The notes: generated from the letters alone by a model not told the origin. Shown: positions 1 through 7,999, numbered from the stretch's first letter. The stretch: DNA of 48,797 nucleotides from Oscillospiraceae bacterium (GCA_017436785.1 JAFSCK010000039.1:1-48797), one strand, 5' to 3'. Numbers and translations are program-made.

Positions 1-701
1 ATATAGTCACGCACGCCGGTGCCGTCATGGGTGTCATAGTCATTGCCGAATACGCTCAGATGGTCGCGTCTGCCAATAGCAACCTGAGAAATGAAAGGCA
101 TCAGGTTGTTGGGGATACCTCTGGGGTCTTCACCGATGCGGCCGGAGATGTGGGCACCGATGGGGTTGAAGTAACGCAGCAGAACGATAGACCACTCCTT
201 GTCGGCGAAAGCCATACCGGAGAGGATCTGCTCGGTCATATACTTGGTCCAGCCATAGGGATTGGTGCAGTTGCCGGTCTTGGAGTTCTCCCGCAGGGGC
301 ATCTCATTGTCGCCGGAGTAAACGGTGGCGGAGGAGGAGAAGATGATCTTCTTGCAGCCAACCTCTTCCATGACCTTGGTCAGCACCAAGGTGGAGTTCA
401 GGTTGTTGTCATAGTAGCGCCAAGGCTGGGCAACAGACTCGCCCACAGCCTTCAGGCCGGCAAAGTGGATGACAGCGGAAATTTCATTCTCGGCAAAGAT
501 CTTACGCAGCAGTGCCTCGTCCCGGACATCGCCCTCGTAGAACTTGACCTTCTTGCCGGTGAGCATCTCCACCCGGTCAAGGCTCTTGGGATTGGAATTG
601 CACAGATTGTCGATGACCACGACACCATAGCCGCTCTCCAGCAGCTCAACACAGGTGTGAGAGCCGATATAACCGGCACCGCCGGTGACCAGAATGTTCA
701 T
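1..701 (-). CDS. galE: UDP-glucose 4-epimerase, 3' end outside window
   Basis: Interconverts UDP-Glc/UDP-Gal (and often UDP-GlcNAc/UDP-GalNAc) in the cytoplasm using bound NAD. The visible 233 residues begin MNILVTGGAGYIGSHT, with the GxxGxxG Rossmann fingerprint. They continue through SSSATVYS (catalytic Ser region) and NPYGWTKY (YxxxK catalytic pair). Family members are about 330-340 aa, so roughly the last 100 residues lie left of the window. The start at 701 follows a GGAGATAT ribosome binding site. It lies downstream of nahK on the same strand with a family A repeat in the 177-bp gap, so the two probably share a transcript. In galacto-N-biose/lacto-N-biose use, an epimerase of this kind recycles the UDP-sugars made downstream of NahK. 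Confidence 0.95.
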   Translation of the reverse strand, partial: MNILVTGGAGYIGSHTCVELLESGYGVVVIDNLCNSNPKSLDRVEMLTGKKVKFYEGDVRDEALLRKIFAENEISAVIHFAGLKAVGESVAQPWRYYDNNLNSTLVLTKVMEEVGCKKIIFSSSATVYSGDNEMPLRENSKTGNCTNPYGWTKYMTEQILSGMAFADKEWSIVLLRYFNPIGAHISGRIGEDPRGIPNNLMPFISQVAIGRRDHLSVFGNDYDTHDGTGVRDY

Positions 702-729
702 ACTAATATCTCCTTTTCAAATAAAATAC

Positions 730-867
730 TGTAGGGCGGGGTCATGACCCCGCCGACGCACCGATTCATTTGCTTCGGCACGTTCGATACTGAAATTTTG
801 GATATTGCACCTAATGAAACGTGTTTATAATCCAACCGGATCGGCGGGGTCATGACCCCGCCCTACA
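730..867. repeat. Family A palindromic-end element, copy 1
   Basis: The element is bounded by TGTAGGGC and GCCCTACA. Each end contains the self-complementary 20-mer GGCGGGGTCATGACCCCGCC, followed inward by GA/TC. The roughly 84-bp interior is AT-richer and does not match the interiors of the other copies. It lies between nahK and galE. Other copies: 10155-10292, 27649-27788, 29879-30007, and a solo palindrome at 34514-34543. Confidence 0.9.
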
Positions 868-878
868 CAGGCCTATCT

Positions 879-2003
879 TTACTTCGCGTACTTCCGCACA
901 ACGGCGCCCATCTGCTCAAACTGTGCTTCCATATCGGAAACCAGCTTGAACTGGGTTCGGCAGCGGTCCAGATTCTGCTCGGGGTAGTGGATGCGGAAAT
1001 AGTGGTCGCCGTCTAAGTAGTCGGTCAGGAAGCGGATGCCGCATTCCAGCGTCATGAGCCGTGCGCCCCAAGGCAGGTATTCCAGCTCGCCCTCGGTCAG
1101 GGAGCCCTGTGCACCCTCCAAGAAGCCCCGGGTATAGACCTCATACAGCTCGATATCAAAGTTGACTTTGCTCAGGTCCTTCTCATCCTCCTTGGAATGG
1201 TTGGCACCGAAGCGGATGGAATCGCCGAAGTCATTGATGGACAGGCCCGGCATGGTGGTATCCAGATCGATGACGCAAATACCCTCCCCGGTTTCCCGGT
1301 CGATAAGGATGTTGTTCAGCTTGGTATCATTGTGAGTGACACGCAGGGGCAGCTTGCCGTCCCGGAGAGCCTGCAGGGCAACGGAGCAATCTGCCTTCCG
1401 GTCCAGAACGAACTGAATCTCCGGCTGAATGTCCTTGGCCCGGTCATGCTTGTCTGCCTCCAGCGCAGCAATAAACTTCTCGAAGCGGTTCTCCGTGTCG
1501 TGGAACTTCACGATGGTCTCGTGGAGAGTCTCAGCGGGATAGCCCTGCAGCATATACTGGAACCGGCCAAAGGCCCGGGCAGAGGCCTCAAACAGCTCAG
1601 GGGTTGCAGACTGGAAGCAGTCGGTATTTTCAATGAAGGGAGTCAGCCGCCAGACCTTGCCGTTGGAATCGGTAACGAAATCCTTTCCATCTCTGGTCTT
1701 CACAAGGCTCAGGGTCTCCCGCATGGGATCGCCGCCCTTGGCGATGACCTTCTGCCGCAGATAGGAAGTGATGCCGATGAAGTTTTCCATCAGCTCCTCC
1801 GGATGGGGGAAGGCCGCAGAGCTGAGGCCCTGCAGGATAAAGCGAACACAGTCGCCCTCCTGCGGCTGGCACAAAACGCAGAAGGTGTCGTTGATATGAC
1901 CCTGACCGTAGCGGACAGCACCCAGCAAAGTCGCAGGGAAATCGTAGGCCGCCAAAACTTCGGCAAGGATCGCATCATTTTCCGGGATAGAAAGCTGGCT
2001 CAT
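879..2003 (-). CDS. nahK: N-acetylhexosamine 1-kinase (NahK/LnpB family)
   Basis: Phosphorylates GlcNAc/GalNAc at C1 with ATP, a salvage step in galacto-N-biose/lacto-N-biose breakdown from mucin and milk glycans. The 374 residues have an aminoglycoside-phosphotransferase-like fold. PLRVTHNDTKLNNIL (about residues 220-234) is the catalytic loop, IDLDTTMPG the metal-binding Asp segment, and DFGDSIRFGAN and TLECGIRFLTDYL are blocks I recall from bifidobacterial NahK. The start at 2003 has GGAGGAATTTAT upstream. It is the first gene of a nahK-galE unit. Upstream lie a promoter, a palindromic site, and the decayed remains of a sugar ABC importer pointing the other way. The lacto-N-biose phosphorylase that would feed it is not in the window. 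Confidence 0.9.
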   Translation of the reverse strand: MSQLSIPENDAILAEVLAAYDFPATLLGAVRYGQGHINDTFCVLCQPQEGDCVRFILQGLSSAAFPHPEELMENFIGITSYLRQKVIAKGGDPMRETLSLVKTRDGKDFVTDSNGKVWRLTPFIENTDCFQSATPELFEASARAFGRFQYMLQGYPAETLHETIVKFHDTENRFEKFIAALEADKHDRAKDIQPEIQFVLDRKADCSVALQALRDGKLPLRVTHNDTKLNNILIDRETGEGICVIDLDTTMPGLSINDFGDSIRFGANHSKEDEKDLSKVNFDIELYEVYTRGFLEGAQGSLTEGELEYLPWGARLMTLECGIRFLTDYLDGDHYFRIHYPEQNLDRCRTQFKLVSDMEAQFEQMGAVVRKYAK

Positions 2004-2056
2004 ATAAATTCCTCCTGATATTTTTCTCCCAGCAGATTTTTCGCCTTAAAAAGTCG

Positions 2057-2090
2057 AAATATATAAATTTCCACTAGTTTTTATATATTT
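2057..2090. promoter_or_regulatory. Candidate operator of nahK-galE
   Basis: A perfect inverted repeat, AAATATATAAA (2057-2067) and TTTATATATTT (2080-2090), separated by 12 bp. It lies between the nahK -10 box (2098-2103) and the gene. The position suits a repressor site. The arms are AT-only, so chance or an mRNA stem is possible. Confidence 0.45.
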
Positions 2091-2097
2091 TTATTTC

Positions 2098-2126
2098 AGT
2101 ATACCATAGAAAAAGCTCCCTTGCAA
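2098..2126 (-). promoter_or_regulatory. Promoter of nahK-galE
   Basis: Read on the minus strand, TTGCAA (2121-2126), a 17-bp spacer, then TATACT (2098-2103). It lies about 95 bp upstream of the nahK start. Confidence 0.7.
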
Positions 2127-2220
2127 CCTCTTTTCTCTATTTTCCCGAACTTTTTCCAGACTTAATTTTGTACAATTTGGAATCGTTTCATTTGTTGATT
2201 TATCCAATTTTGTTAATTTC

Positions 2221-3033
2221 GTCCAGTTTCGCGCTCTGTACTACAATGCTGACATTCTGGCTGCTGCCGGTGTCGAAGTTCCCACCACTTGGGAAGAGCT
2301 GCGCGCTGTCTGCGAGGCCATCAAGGCTTACGACGCTAACATCTACCCCTGGGGCGTTGACATAACCACTGACGAAGGTCAGGCTTGCTTCGCTTACTAC
2401 GCATGGAACAACGGCGGCGGCTTCGTTGACGCCGACGGCAACTGGACCCTGAACTCCGCTGAGAACGTGGAAGCTGTTGAGTTCATCGTCTCCATGGTCA
2501 AGGATCAGCTGACCAACACCGACCCCACCACCGAGACCCGTTACGATCTGCAGGAAATGTTCGCATCCGGCAAGGTCGCTATGATGATCGGACCCAACCA
2601 GATCTCCAAGTACTGCCAAGCCAACGGCGGCATCAACTACGGCATCGCTTCCCTGCCCACCAATGGTGACAAGGCTGGCGCTTCCGTCGGCGTTATGGAC
2701 CGCATCATGTGCTTCGACAACGGTTACACCGATGCCGAGCTGGCTGCTGTTACCGCTGTTGTTGACGCCTTCTATGATGACGAGCCCTACGCTGAGTGGG
2801 TTCTGATGGAAGACTTCCTGCCCGCTACCTCCACCGGCAACGAGCTGTGCGCTCAGGCTGATCCCGGCATGGCCGCATGGATCGATGTTATCGGTTCCGC
2901 CAAGTTCTACCCCGCAGCTAAGGCTGAGTGAGCAGACGTTAAGCTGGGTGTTATCGATGTTCAGCAGCAGGTCCTGCTGGGCGGCGACGCTCAGGAACTG
3001 CTGGATGCTCTGCAGGCAGACATCGCTGGCTAA
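2221..3033 (+). pseudogene. Sugar ABC transporter substrate-binding protein remnant
   Basis: The reading frame encodes the C-terminal two thirds of a family 1 extracellular sugar-binding protein. It begins near FRALYYNADILAAAG, followed by VPTTWEELRAVCEAI, typical of these lipoproteins. The N-terminal part, with signal peptide, lipobox and about the first 100-150 residues, is absent, and the sequence upstream of about 2225 is AT-rich non-coding. The frame is then interrupted by TGA at 2929-2931. It stays in frame to TAA at 3031-3033 with convincing C-terminal sequence (ADVKLGVIDVQQQVLLGG), so the TGA is most simply a TGG Trp codon mutated by one base. Codon use is still that of a highly expressed gene, which suggests recent decay. 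Divergent from nahK, it may once have imported galacto-N-biose-type sugars; that substrate is inferred. Confidence 0.85.
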
Positions 3034-3069
3034 TCTGAATACATATCTGATCTAGTCAAGGCATAACAG

Positions 3070-3105
3070 ATGGGCCGGGTCTTAATGGCCCGGCCCATTT
3101 TGATT
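3070..3105 (+). terminator. Rho-independent terminator after binding-protein remnant
   Basis: Stem TGGGCCGGG / CCCGGCCCA (3071-3079 with 3089-3097), extended by an A-T pair, followed by TTTTGATTTT. Confidence 0.7.
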
Positions 3106-3130
3106 TTCCGCATCGTGGATTCATAGAAAT

Positions 3131-3211
3131 CGTAGGGGGCGATGCCCACATCGCCCCGCCTTGCAGTGCAGCTCGTGCCTGCAAGGGCCGATGTGGGCAT
3201 CGGCCCCTACG
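3131..3211. repeat. Family B palindromic-end element, copy 1
   Basis: An 81-bp element with inverted ends: CGTAGGGGGCGATGCCCACA on the left and TGTGGGCATCGGCCCCTACG on the right. Each end also has an internal GATG(C/T)CCACATC-like hairpin. A second copy lies at 28467-28545. It sits between the two importer pseudogenes. Confidence 0.8.
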
Positions 3212-3278
3212 ATCTTATTATTCCGGTAGCGCTAGCCCCCGCCCTACCGAAACACTTTCAAACAGGGAGGTCACCCCC

Positions 3279-3790
3279 GTGAAAAAAACAAGCCTTATAC
3301 GCTTCTGAATAAGGCAGAACCCTATCTGTGGATTCTGCCCAGCATCATCCTGATGACCATTTTCATCATCGTCCCCATCGGTTTTGTCTTCCGCATGGCC
3401 TTCAGCCAGGTCTTCACCATCTGGCTGCTGCGCGGCACCTTTATGTCCATCTCTGCTGAGATGGAGCAGGCTGCCACCATCGACGGCTGCAACCGGATCC
3501 AGGCCATGTTCAAGGTCCTGCTGCCCGTCGCTGCTCCCGGCATCGTCACCACCCTGATCTTCATCTTCATCAACGCTTGGAACGAATACACCGTGGCTCT
3601 GTGCCTGATCTCCACCGACACCATCAAGCCTTTGACCGTTGGTATCAACATCTTCAACGGCTATAACATCATCGAGTGGCAGTATCTGTTCGCAGCCTCC
3701 ATCTTCGCCATCGTTCCCGTCGTCATCCTCTTCATGTCCATCGAAAAGAACCTGACCAGCGGCCTGACTGCCGGTGGTGTCAAGGGTTGA
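3279..3790 (+). pseudogene. Fused ABC sugar permease remnant (UgpA N-end joined to UgpE C-end)
   Basis: The GTG at 3279 after GGGAGGTCACCCCC gives only nine codons before TGA. If the seven-A run at 3282-3288 had one more A, the frame would run MKKNKPYTLLNKAEPYLWIL and on to the end. That N-terminus is typical of MalF/UgpA-type permeases (first membrane helix, about residues 14-35). After about residue 45 (RMAFSQV) the sequence jumps directly to FTIWLLRGTFMSIS and the EAA loop (EMEQAATIDG..LLPVAAPG) of a MalG/UgpE-type permease, ending SGLTAGGVKG. At least the rest of permease 1 and the first half of permease 2 are therefore missing. No ATPase gene is present. Together with the truncated binding protein this marks a dead importer operon. 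Confidence 0.85.
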
Positions 3791-3801
3791 TCTCAAAGCC
3801 C

Positions 3802-3837
3802 AAACGGTGCCGTTTCAAAAACGGCACCGTTTTTTTC
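3802..3837 (+). terminator. Terminator after permease remnant
   Basis: Stem AAACGGTGCCGTTT / AAACGGCACCGTTT with a short loop and a following T run (3830-3836), just past the pseudogene stop. Confidence 0.85.
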
Positions 3838-3897
3838 GTTTGGATGCCGTTTTGATCCATTCGGGCTTAAAAATATGTCGCATGCTACATTTTTATG

Positions 3898-3927
3898 TTG
3901 CCTTTTGCAGTGACTATATGGTATAAT
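3898..3927 (+). promoter_or_regulatory. Promoter of the MATE gene
   Basis: TTGCCT (3898-3903), 18-bp spacer, TATAAT (3922-3927). It is followed about 20 bp later by a GAAAGGGAG ribosome binding site. Confidence 0.65.
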
Positions 3928-3959
3928 ATAGCAAAATCCGACGAAAGGGAGAACCAGAA

Positions 3960-5345
3960 ATGAGCAAGCACGCGCAGTCTCAGGATCAGCGGCGTAATAT
4001 GCTGCTGAATGAACCCATCTCTAAAATTATTCCCAAAATGGCCATTCCCACCATCGTAGCCTTCCTGATCAACTCCATTTATTCTCTGGCAGACACGTAT
4101 TTTGTCAGTTCTCTGGGCACCAATGCCACCGCCGCCGTCAGCGTCAACGCCTCCTTGGACCAGCTCATCATGATGTGCGGCTCCATGCTGGCCGTAGGTG
4201 CCAACAGCTACATCGCCCGCCTTTTGGGTCAGGGCGACGAGAAGAAAGCCAGTCAGGTGCTTTCCACCGCCTTCTTCACCGCTTTCGGCATCGGCGCACT
4301 TTTGATGCTCTTCGGCAATCTGTTTATGCTGCCCATGGTCCGGCTGCTGGGTGCCACCCCCACCTGCGAGCAGTATTCCATTGACTATGCCACCTATGTA
4401 CTCTTTGCCGCACCCTTTATGGCTGCCAACTTCGTCATGAACCAGTGCCTGCGCTCTGAAGGCAGCGCCACCCTCTCCATGATCGGCATGGGTGCCGGCG
4501 GTATTCTGAATGTGATCTTGGATCCCATTTTCATCATGCCTTGGGGTCTGAACATGGGCGTTGCCGGCGCTTCTCTGGCTACCGCTATCTCTAAGTGGGT
4601 CAGCTTTGCCATCCTGATCTTCCCATATCTGACCAAGCGCAGCCTGCTGCATCTGTCTATTCGGAATTTCCATCCCAGCTGGGACATTATTTCTAAGGTC
4701 ATCTCCGTGGGCTCCTCCTCCATGTTCCGCAGCGGTCTGGCTGTGGTTTCCGCCATCGCTCTGAACTCCATTGCAGGCTCCATCTCCGATTCCGTTCTGG
4801 CTGCTGTGGGTGTCTGCAACAAGGTCATGATGTTCCCCTTCAGCATCATTCTGGGCTTCGGCACCGGCTTCCAGCCTGTGGCAGGCTTCAACTGGGGTGC
4901 CAAGCGGTATGACCGTGTTGAGGAAAGCTACAAGTTCTGCTTCAAGGTGGCCCTGATCGGCTCTACCATTATGGCCTTGCTGGTGGGTATCTTTGCCGAT
5001 ACCTTTGTGGTCCTCTTCGCCGGTGCCGATGAAGAAATGCGGCGCATCGGCGTGATCTGCATGGTGTCCCAGTGCATCGCACTGCCCATCCACGGCTGGG
5101 TCGCCATCGTCAACATGCTCTGCGCCGGACTTGGCAACGCCAAGGGCGCACTGATCCTGTCCACCTCCCGGCAGGGCACCTGCTTCCTGCCCATCCTTTA
5201 TCCGCTGGCTTGGGCCTTCGGTGCTTTCGGCATCGCCATCGTACAGGCACTTGCAGATATCCTGTCCTTGGTCCTTGCAGTGCCCATCCTGCGGGGCGTG
5301 AAGAAAAAAATCGCCGCCGCGCAGGCAGAGCTGGAAGTCCAGTAA
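3960..5345 (+). CDS. MATE family multidrug/toxin exporter
   Basis: A cation-coupled exporter of organic cations or drugs in the cytoplasmic membrane. The 461 residues match the usual MATE length (about 450) and show twelve hydrophobic segments in two homologous halves. The first half starts around PKMAIPTIVAFLINSIYSLADTYFVS; the second starts near IISKVISVGSSSMFRSGL. GFGTGFQPVAGFNWGAKRYDRV is a recognisable MATE block after helix 8. The C-terminus is a short basic tail (RGVKKKIAAAQAE). The start at 3960 follows GAAAGGGAG. It has its own promoter and terminator, so it is monocistronic. The substrate cannot be deduced. Confidence 0.9.
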   Translation: MSKHAQSQDQRRNMLLNEPISKIIPKMAIPTIVAFLINSIYSLADTYFVSSLGTNATAAVSVNASLDQLIMMCGSMLAVGANSYIARLLGQGDEKKASQVLSTAFFTAFGIGALLMLFGNLFMLPMVRLLGATPTCEQYSIDYATYVLFAAPFMAANFVMNQCLRSEGSATLSMIGMGAGGILNVILDPIFIMPWGLNMGVAGASLATAISKWVSFAILIFPYLTKRSLLHLSIRNFHPSWDIISKVISVGSSSMFRSGLAVVSAIALNSIAGSISDSVLAAVGVCNKVMMFPFSIILGFGTGFQPVAGFNWGAKRYDRVEESYKFCFKVALIGSTIMALLVGIFADTFVVLFAGADEEMRRIGVICMVSQCIALPIHGWVAIVNMLCAGLGNAKGALILSTSRQGTCFLPILYPLAWAFGAFGIAIVQALADILSLVLAVPILRGVKKKIAAAQAELEVQ

Positions 5346-5356
5346 TCAGACACGCC

Positions 5357-5388
5357 AACCCCCGGAAGATCCTCTTCCGGGGGTTCTT
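5357..5388 (+). terminator. Terminator of the MATE gene
   Basis: Perfect stem AACCCCCGGAAGA / TCTTCCGGGGGTT with a 3-nt loop, 11 bp after the stop codon. Confidence 0.85.
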
Positions 5389-5494
5389 CGTTCCATGATT
5401 TGTACCGATTTGTAGTGTCGTTTCAGAAATCGCCCCTACGGCAAAAAACATCTGGCTTTCTTGTTTGCGACTGTCAAATTTGCCAATTTTCCTG

Positions 5495-5523
5495 TTGCTT
5501 TTCTGCCTTCTTCCTGTTATAAT
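5495..5523 (+). promoter_or_regulatory. Promoter of the esterase gene
   Basis: TTGCTT (5495-5500), 17-bp spacer, TATAAT (5518-5523), 30 bp before the start codon. Confidence 0.75.
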
Positions 5524-5553
5524 CAACCAATAACGGTAAAGAGGAGCTTACAT

Positions 5554-6333
5554 ATGATTATCAAGCGGGATTTTATATACAGCCCCAAGGGAACCAACCG
5601 CCCCCTGCATATTTATCTGCCAGACGATTATTTCGCCTCTGAGGAGCGCTATCCCGTCATGTATTTTTTCGACGGTCACAACCTTTACAACAACGAGGAT
5701 GCCACCTACGGCAAATCCTGGGGATTGAAGGAATTTCTGGAGGGCTGGGAAAAGAAGCTCATTGTGGTAGGCATTGAATGCGGTCACGATGGCGAGGAGC
5801 GGCTCAGTGAATATCTGCCCTATCCCGCCAACAAAACCAGCCACTTCGGCCGCTTCGAGCCTATGGGCGATGCCACCATGCAGTGGATCTTAAGCGAAGT
5901 CAAGCCTCTGATCGATCTGGAATACCGTACCATCCCCTTCCGGGAGTGCACCGGCATCGCCGGTTCCTCTATGGGCGGCCTGATGGCCCTGTACGCCGTG
6001 ACGCACTATAACCGCTGGTTCTCCAAGGGCGGCTGTGTATCCACCGCCATGGGCTTCTGTATGCGCCCGCTGATGGCTGACTTGCGAAAAGTCCCCATCA
6101 GCCCCGATACCCGAGTGTACCTCTCTTGGGGCACACGGGAGGCCCATGGGCTTCACAACACCGACAAAGATGACCGCACCAGCAAAACTTACGGCTGGAA
6201 CAAAAAGGTCGCCGATCACCTCCAGACCCGGGATGCCACTGCAAAGCTCCACTGCCAGATCGGCGGCGGCCACTGTGAAGCCGACTGGGAAAAGCTGGTA
6301 CCTACCTTCATGAATTTCCTCTGGACGGAATAA
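5554..6333 (+). CDS. Putative alpha/beta-hydrolase esterase (esterase D-like family)
   Basis: A 259-residue cytoplasmic serine hydrolase of the putative-esterase family that includes esterase D and enterochelin-esterase relatives. GIAGSSMGGLMALY contains the GxSxG nucleophile elbow. VMYFFDGHNLYNNEDATYG near the N-terminus is typical of the group, and HCQIGGGHCEADWEKLV near the end supplies the catalytic His. An upstream in-frame start at 5461 is possible but would overlap the promoter. ATG 5554 has AAAGAGGAG at ideal spacing and is preferred. There is no signal peptide. The natural ester substrate is unknown. It stands alone between its own promoter and terminator. Confidence 0.85.
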   Translation: MIIKRDFIYSPKGTNRPLHIYLPDDYFASEERYPVMYFFDGHNLYNNEDATYGKSWGLKEFLEGWEKKLIVVGIECGHDGEERLSEYLPYPANKTSHFGRFEPMGDATMQWILSEVKPLIDLEYRTIPFRECTGIAGSSMGGLMALYAVTHYNRWFSKGGCVSTAMGFCMRPLMADLRKVPISPDTRVYLSWGTREAHGLHNTDKDDRTSKTYGWNKKVADHLQTRDATAKLHCQIGGGHCEADWEKLVPTFMNFLWTE

Positions 6334-6337
6334 AGCC

Positions 6338-6378
6338 ATGCCCCTCCCCGCAGCAGTACACGGGGAGGGGCATTATTG
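6338..6378 (+). terminator. Terminator of the esterase gene
   Basis: Stem ATGCCCCTCCCCG (6338-6350) / CGGGGAGGGGCAT (6361-6373) followed by TATTGCTTATT. The T tract is weak but the stem is very stable. Confidence 0.75.
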
Positions 6379-6418
6379 CTTATTAAATAGGCATTTATCG
6401 ATGTGTTGAAATGCACCT

Positions 6419-6547
6419 GTCATTGCGAGGAGGGCGAAGCCCGACGTGGCAATCTCCTCCAAAGGTTCGCACAGAACCGTAAAGATACATTCTGAAAACT
6501 TGCAGGGGATTGCCACACCGCCCCTTTGGAGCTCCTTGCAATGGCAT
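6419..6547. repeat. Family C element, copy 1
   Basis: Ends TGTCATTGCGAGGAGGGCGA..CGTGGCAATC on the left, and GGGATTGCCAC...TGCAATGGCA on the right, with an unrelated interior. Six copies occur in the window (also 17773, 20248, 23595, 33494 and 36853). The long imperfect inversion would fold into a hairpin in RNA. Confidence 0.85.
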
Positions 6548-6595
6548 GCGTTTTTGCGGCATGGGTAACCATACCGATAAATTTTGATTTACCGC

Positions 6596-7435
6596 TTATC
6601 CCTTGCTGAAAAATGCAGCCGCAACAGCGCCGGGGCCGGCATGGACGCCGATCGCGGCACCAACGATAGCGGTGTTGGTATCGGCAGCCCATTCACAGCT
6701 GCTTTCTGTCATATATTTGCTCAGGTTTTCGCTGCTTGTACCGCTGTAGCCCAGCAAAATAGGCTTTGTGTTGTCCACGCCGCCGTTTTCCCCGCACAGC
6801 TGGTCCAGCAGGGCATAGGCCTTCTTCATGCCCCGGGCAGTACCTGCCACCTTGATCTCACCGGCTTCGTCTACGCAGATCACAGGCTTGATATTCAGCA
6901 TGCCGCCCACCACAGCCACAGCAGAGCTGAGACGGCCACCCTTTTTTAAGTACTCCAGCGTGTCCACGATGGCATACAGGCGGACCTTATTCCGTTCTTG
7001 GATCAGTTTCTGCAGAATCTCTTCCGCACCCATCCCCGTATCCGCAAGCTGCAGCGCATACTCTGTCAGCACACCGGAAGCAAGGGCTGCTGTACGGCTG
7101 TCCGCTACAAATACCTTTCCGGGGAACTCCTCCGCCGCAATGGTGGCACTTTGGTAGGTTCCGGACAGCTTGGAAGATATGGTGATGCACAGCACCTCAT
7201 GTCCCGCCTCCACAGCCTCCCGATAGGCATCTTCAAAGGACGCCGGTGTAGGCTGGCTGGTGGTGGGCAGCGTTTCGCTGTCTTTCAGCTTCTCATAAAA
7301 AGTTTCCGCAGAAATAGTAACACCGTCTAAAAACTCCTCATCCTCAAAGCGCACGCTCAAGGGGACCGCCTTCACCCTCGCCTTTACATGCAGGGGTAGA
7401 TCCACGGTGGAATCTACGATGATTTTCACTCCCAT
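6596..7435 (-). CDS. DegV family fatty-acid-binding protein
   Basis: DegV proteins bind fatty acids; in Firmicutes, FakB homologues present them to the fatty acid kinase FakA for phosphorylation. The 279 residues open with KIIVDSTVDLP. They carry the TSQPTPASFEDAY segment and the SSKLSGTYQSA and GRLSS motifs that surround the acyl carboxylate. The C-terminal domain ends near VGAAIGVHAGPGAVAAAF (the HxGPG region). The start at 7435 has AAGGAGAAAG. It lies 34 bp downstream of the marR gene on the same strand, so the regulator probably controls it. FakB function is inferred; no fakA is in the window. Confidence 0.9.
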   Translation of the reverse strand: MGVKIIVDSTVDLPLHVKARVKAVPLSVRFEDEEFLDGVTISAETFYEKLKDSETLPTTSQPTPASFEDAYREAVEAGHEVLCITISSKLSGTYQSATIAAEEFPGKVFVADSRTAALASGVLTEYALQLADTGMGAEEILQKLIQERNKVRLYAIVDTLEYLKKGGRLSSAVAVVGGMLNIKPVICVDEAGEIKVAGTARGMKKAYALLDQLCGENGGVDNTKPILLGYSGTSSENLSKYMTESSCEWAADTNTAIVGAAIGVHAGPGAVAAAFFSKG

Positions 7436-7469
7436 AACTTTCTCCTTATTATAAATAGTAACGTTTCGG

Positions 7470-7931
7470 TTATCCTTCCCGTTTATTCAGGCCATCTCTG
7501 CAAATGCCATGAAGATTACCGGCAATTTTTTCCAGCACGAAATAAAAGGTCTCCCGTTCGGAATCCTTCAGTCCCGCACCGGCCAATTCCACAGCAAGCT
7601 GGGCCTTCTCTGCCACTGACTGGGCCGCCGCACTTCCCCGCTGTGTCAGGTAGAGCTTTGCACGGTAGGCGATCCCGTTTCTCTTCTCCCGCAGGATCAT
7701 GCCAGCCTGCTCCAGCTCCGTCAGGATCCGGGAAATGGCCGCCTTATCCTTTTCGCAGCTTTCACACAGCCGGGCTGCCGTCACACCGTCGGGAAAATTC
7801 CCCATTTCCAGCAGACATTGGGCATGAGGTCCCTTCAGACCATAACGAGCCATTTCCACCCGCTCGATCCTCTGAATATCATGATAGATGCAGGCAATGG
7901 CATTGGAAAACCGTCCATATCTGTTAATCAT
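7470..7931 (-). CDS. MarR-family transcriptional regulator
   Basis: A 153-residue winged-helix dimeric repressor. The DNA-binding core runs from about residue 28 (HAQCLLEMGNFPDGVTAARLC) through recognition helix EKDKAAISRILTELEQAGM, with the wing LREKRNGIAYRAKLYLT. Helices at both ends form the dimer interface. ATG 7931 follows GGAGGAAATCC and is preferred over the upstream in-frame start at 7997, which lies inside the promoter. Two identical-format palindromes, CGTTG-N6-CAACG, sit at its promoter, indicating autoregulation. It leads a two-gene unit with the DegV gene. The ligand is unknown; the partner suggests a fatty-acid-related signal. Confidence 0.9.
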   Translation of the reverse strand: MINRYGRFSNAIACIYHDIQRIERVEMARYGLKGPHAQCLLEMGNFPDGVTAARLCESCEKDKAAISRILTELEQAGMILREKRNGIAYRAKLYLTQRGSAAAQSVAEKAQLAVELAGAGLKDSERETFYFVLEKIAGNLHGICRDGLNKREG

Positions 7932-7946
7932 TGGATTTCCTCCATT

Positions 7947-7962
7947 CGTTGATATCTCAACG
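7947..7962. promoter_or_regulatory. MarR operator 1
   Basis: CGTTG-ATATCT-CAACG, located between the marR -10 box and its ribosome binding site. Same arms and spacing as operator 2. Confidence 0.7.
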
Positions 7963-7968
7963 ATCAAC

Positions 7969-7997
7969 AGAATAACATATTTTCGTTGTTTTGTCAA
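7969..7997 (-). promoter_or_regulatory. Promoter of marR-degV
   Basis: Minus-strand TTGACA (7992-7997), 17-bp spacer, TATTCT (7969-7974). The -35 box lies inside operator 2. Confidence 0.8.
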
Positions 7998-7999
7998 CG
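7984..7999. promoter_or_regulatory. MarR operator 2
   Basis: CGTTG-TTTTGT-CAACG covering the -35 box, 37 bp centre to centre from operator 1. Confidence 0.7.

Noticed and set aside
2168-2365. Short plus-strand frame across the start of the binding-protein remnant
   Set aside because: Different frame from the clear binding-protein sequence, no ribosome binding site, and it spans the truncation junction.
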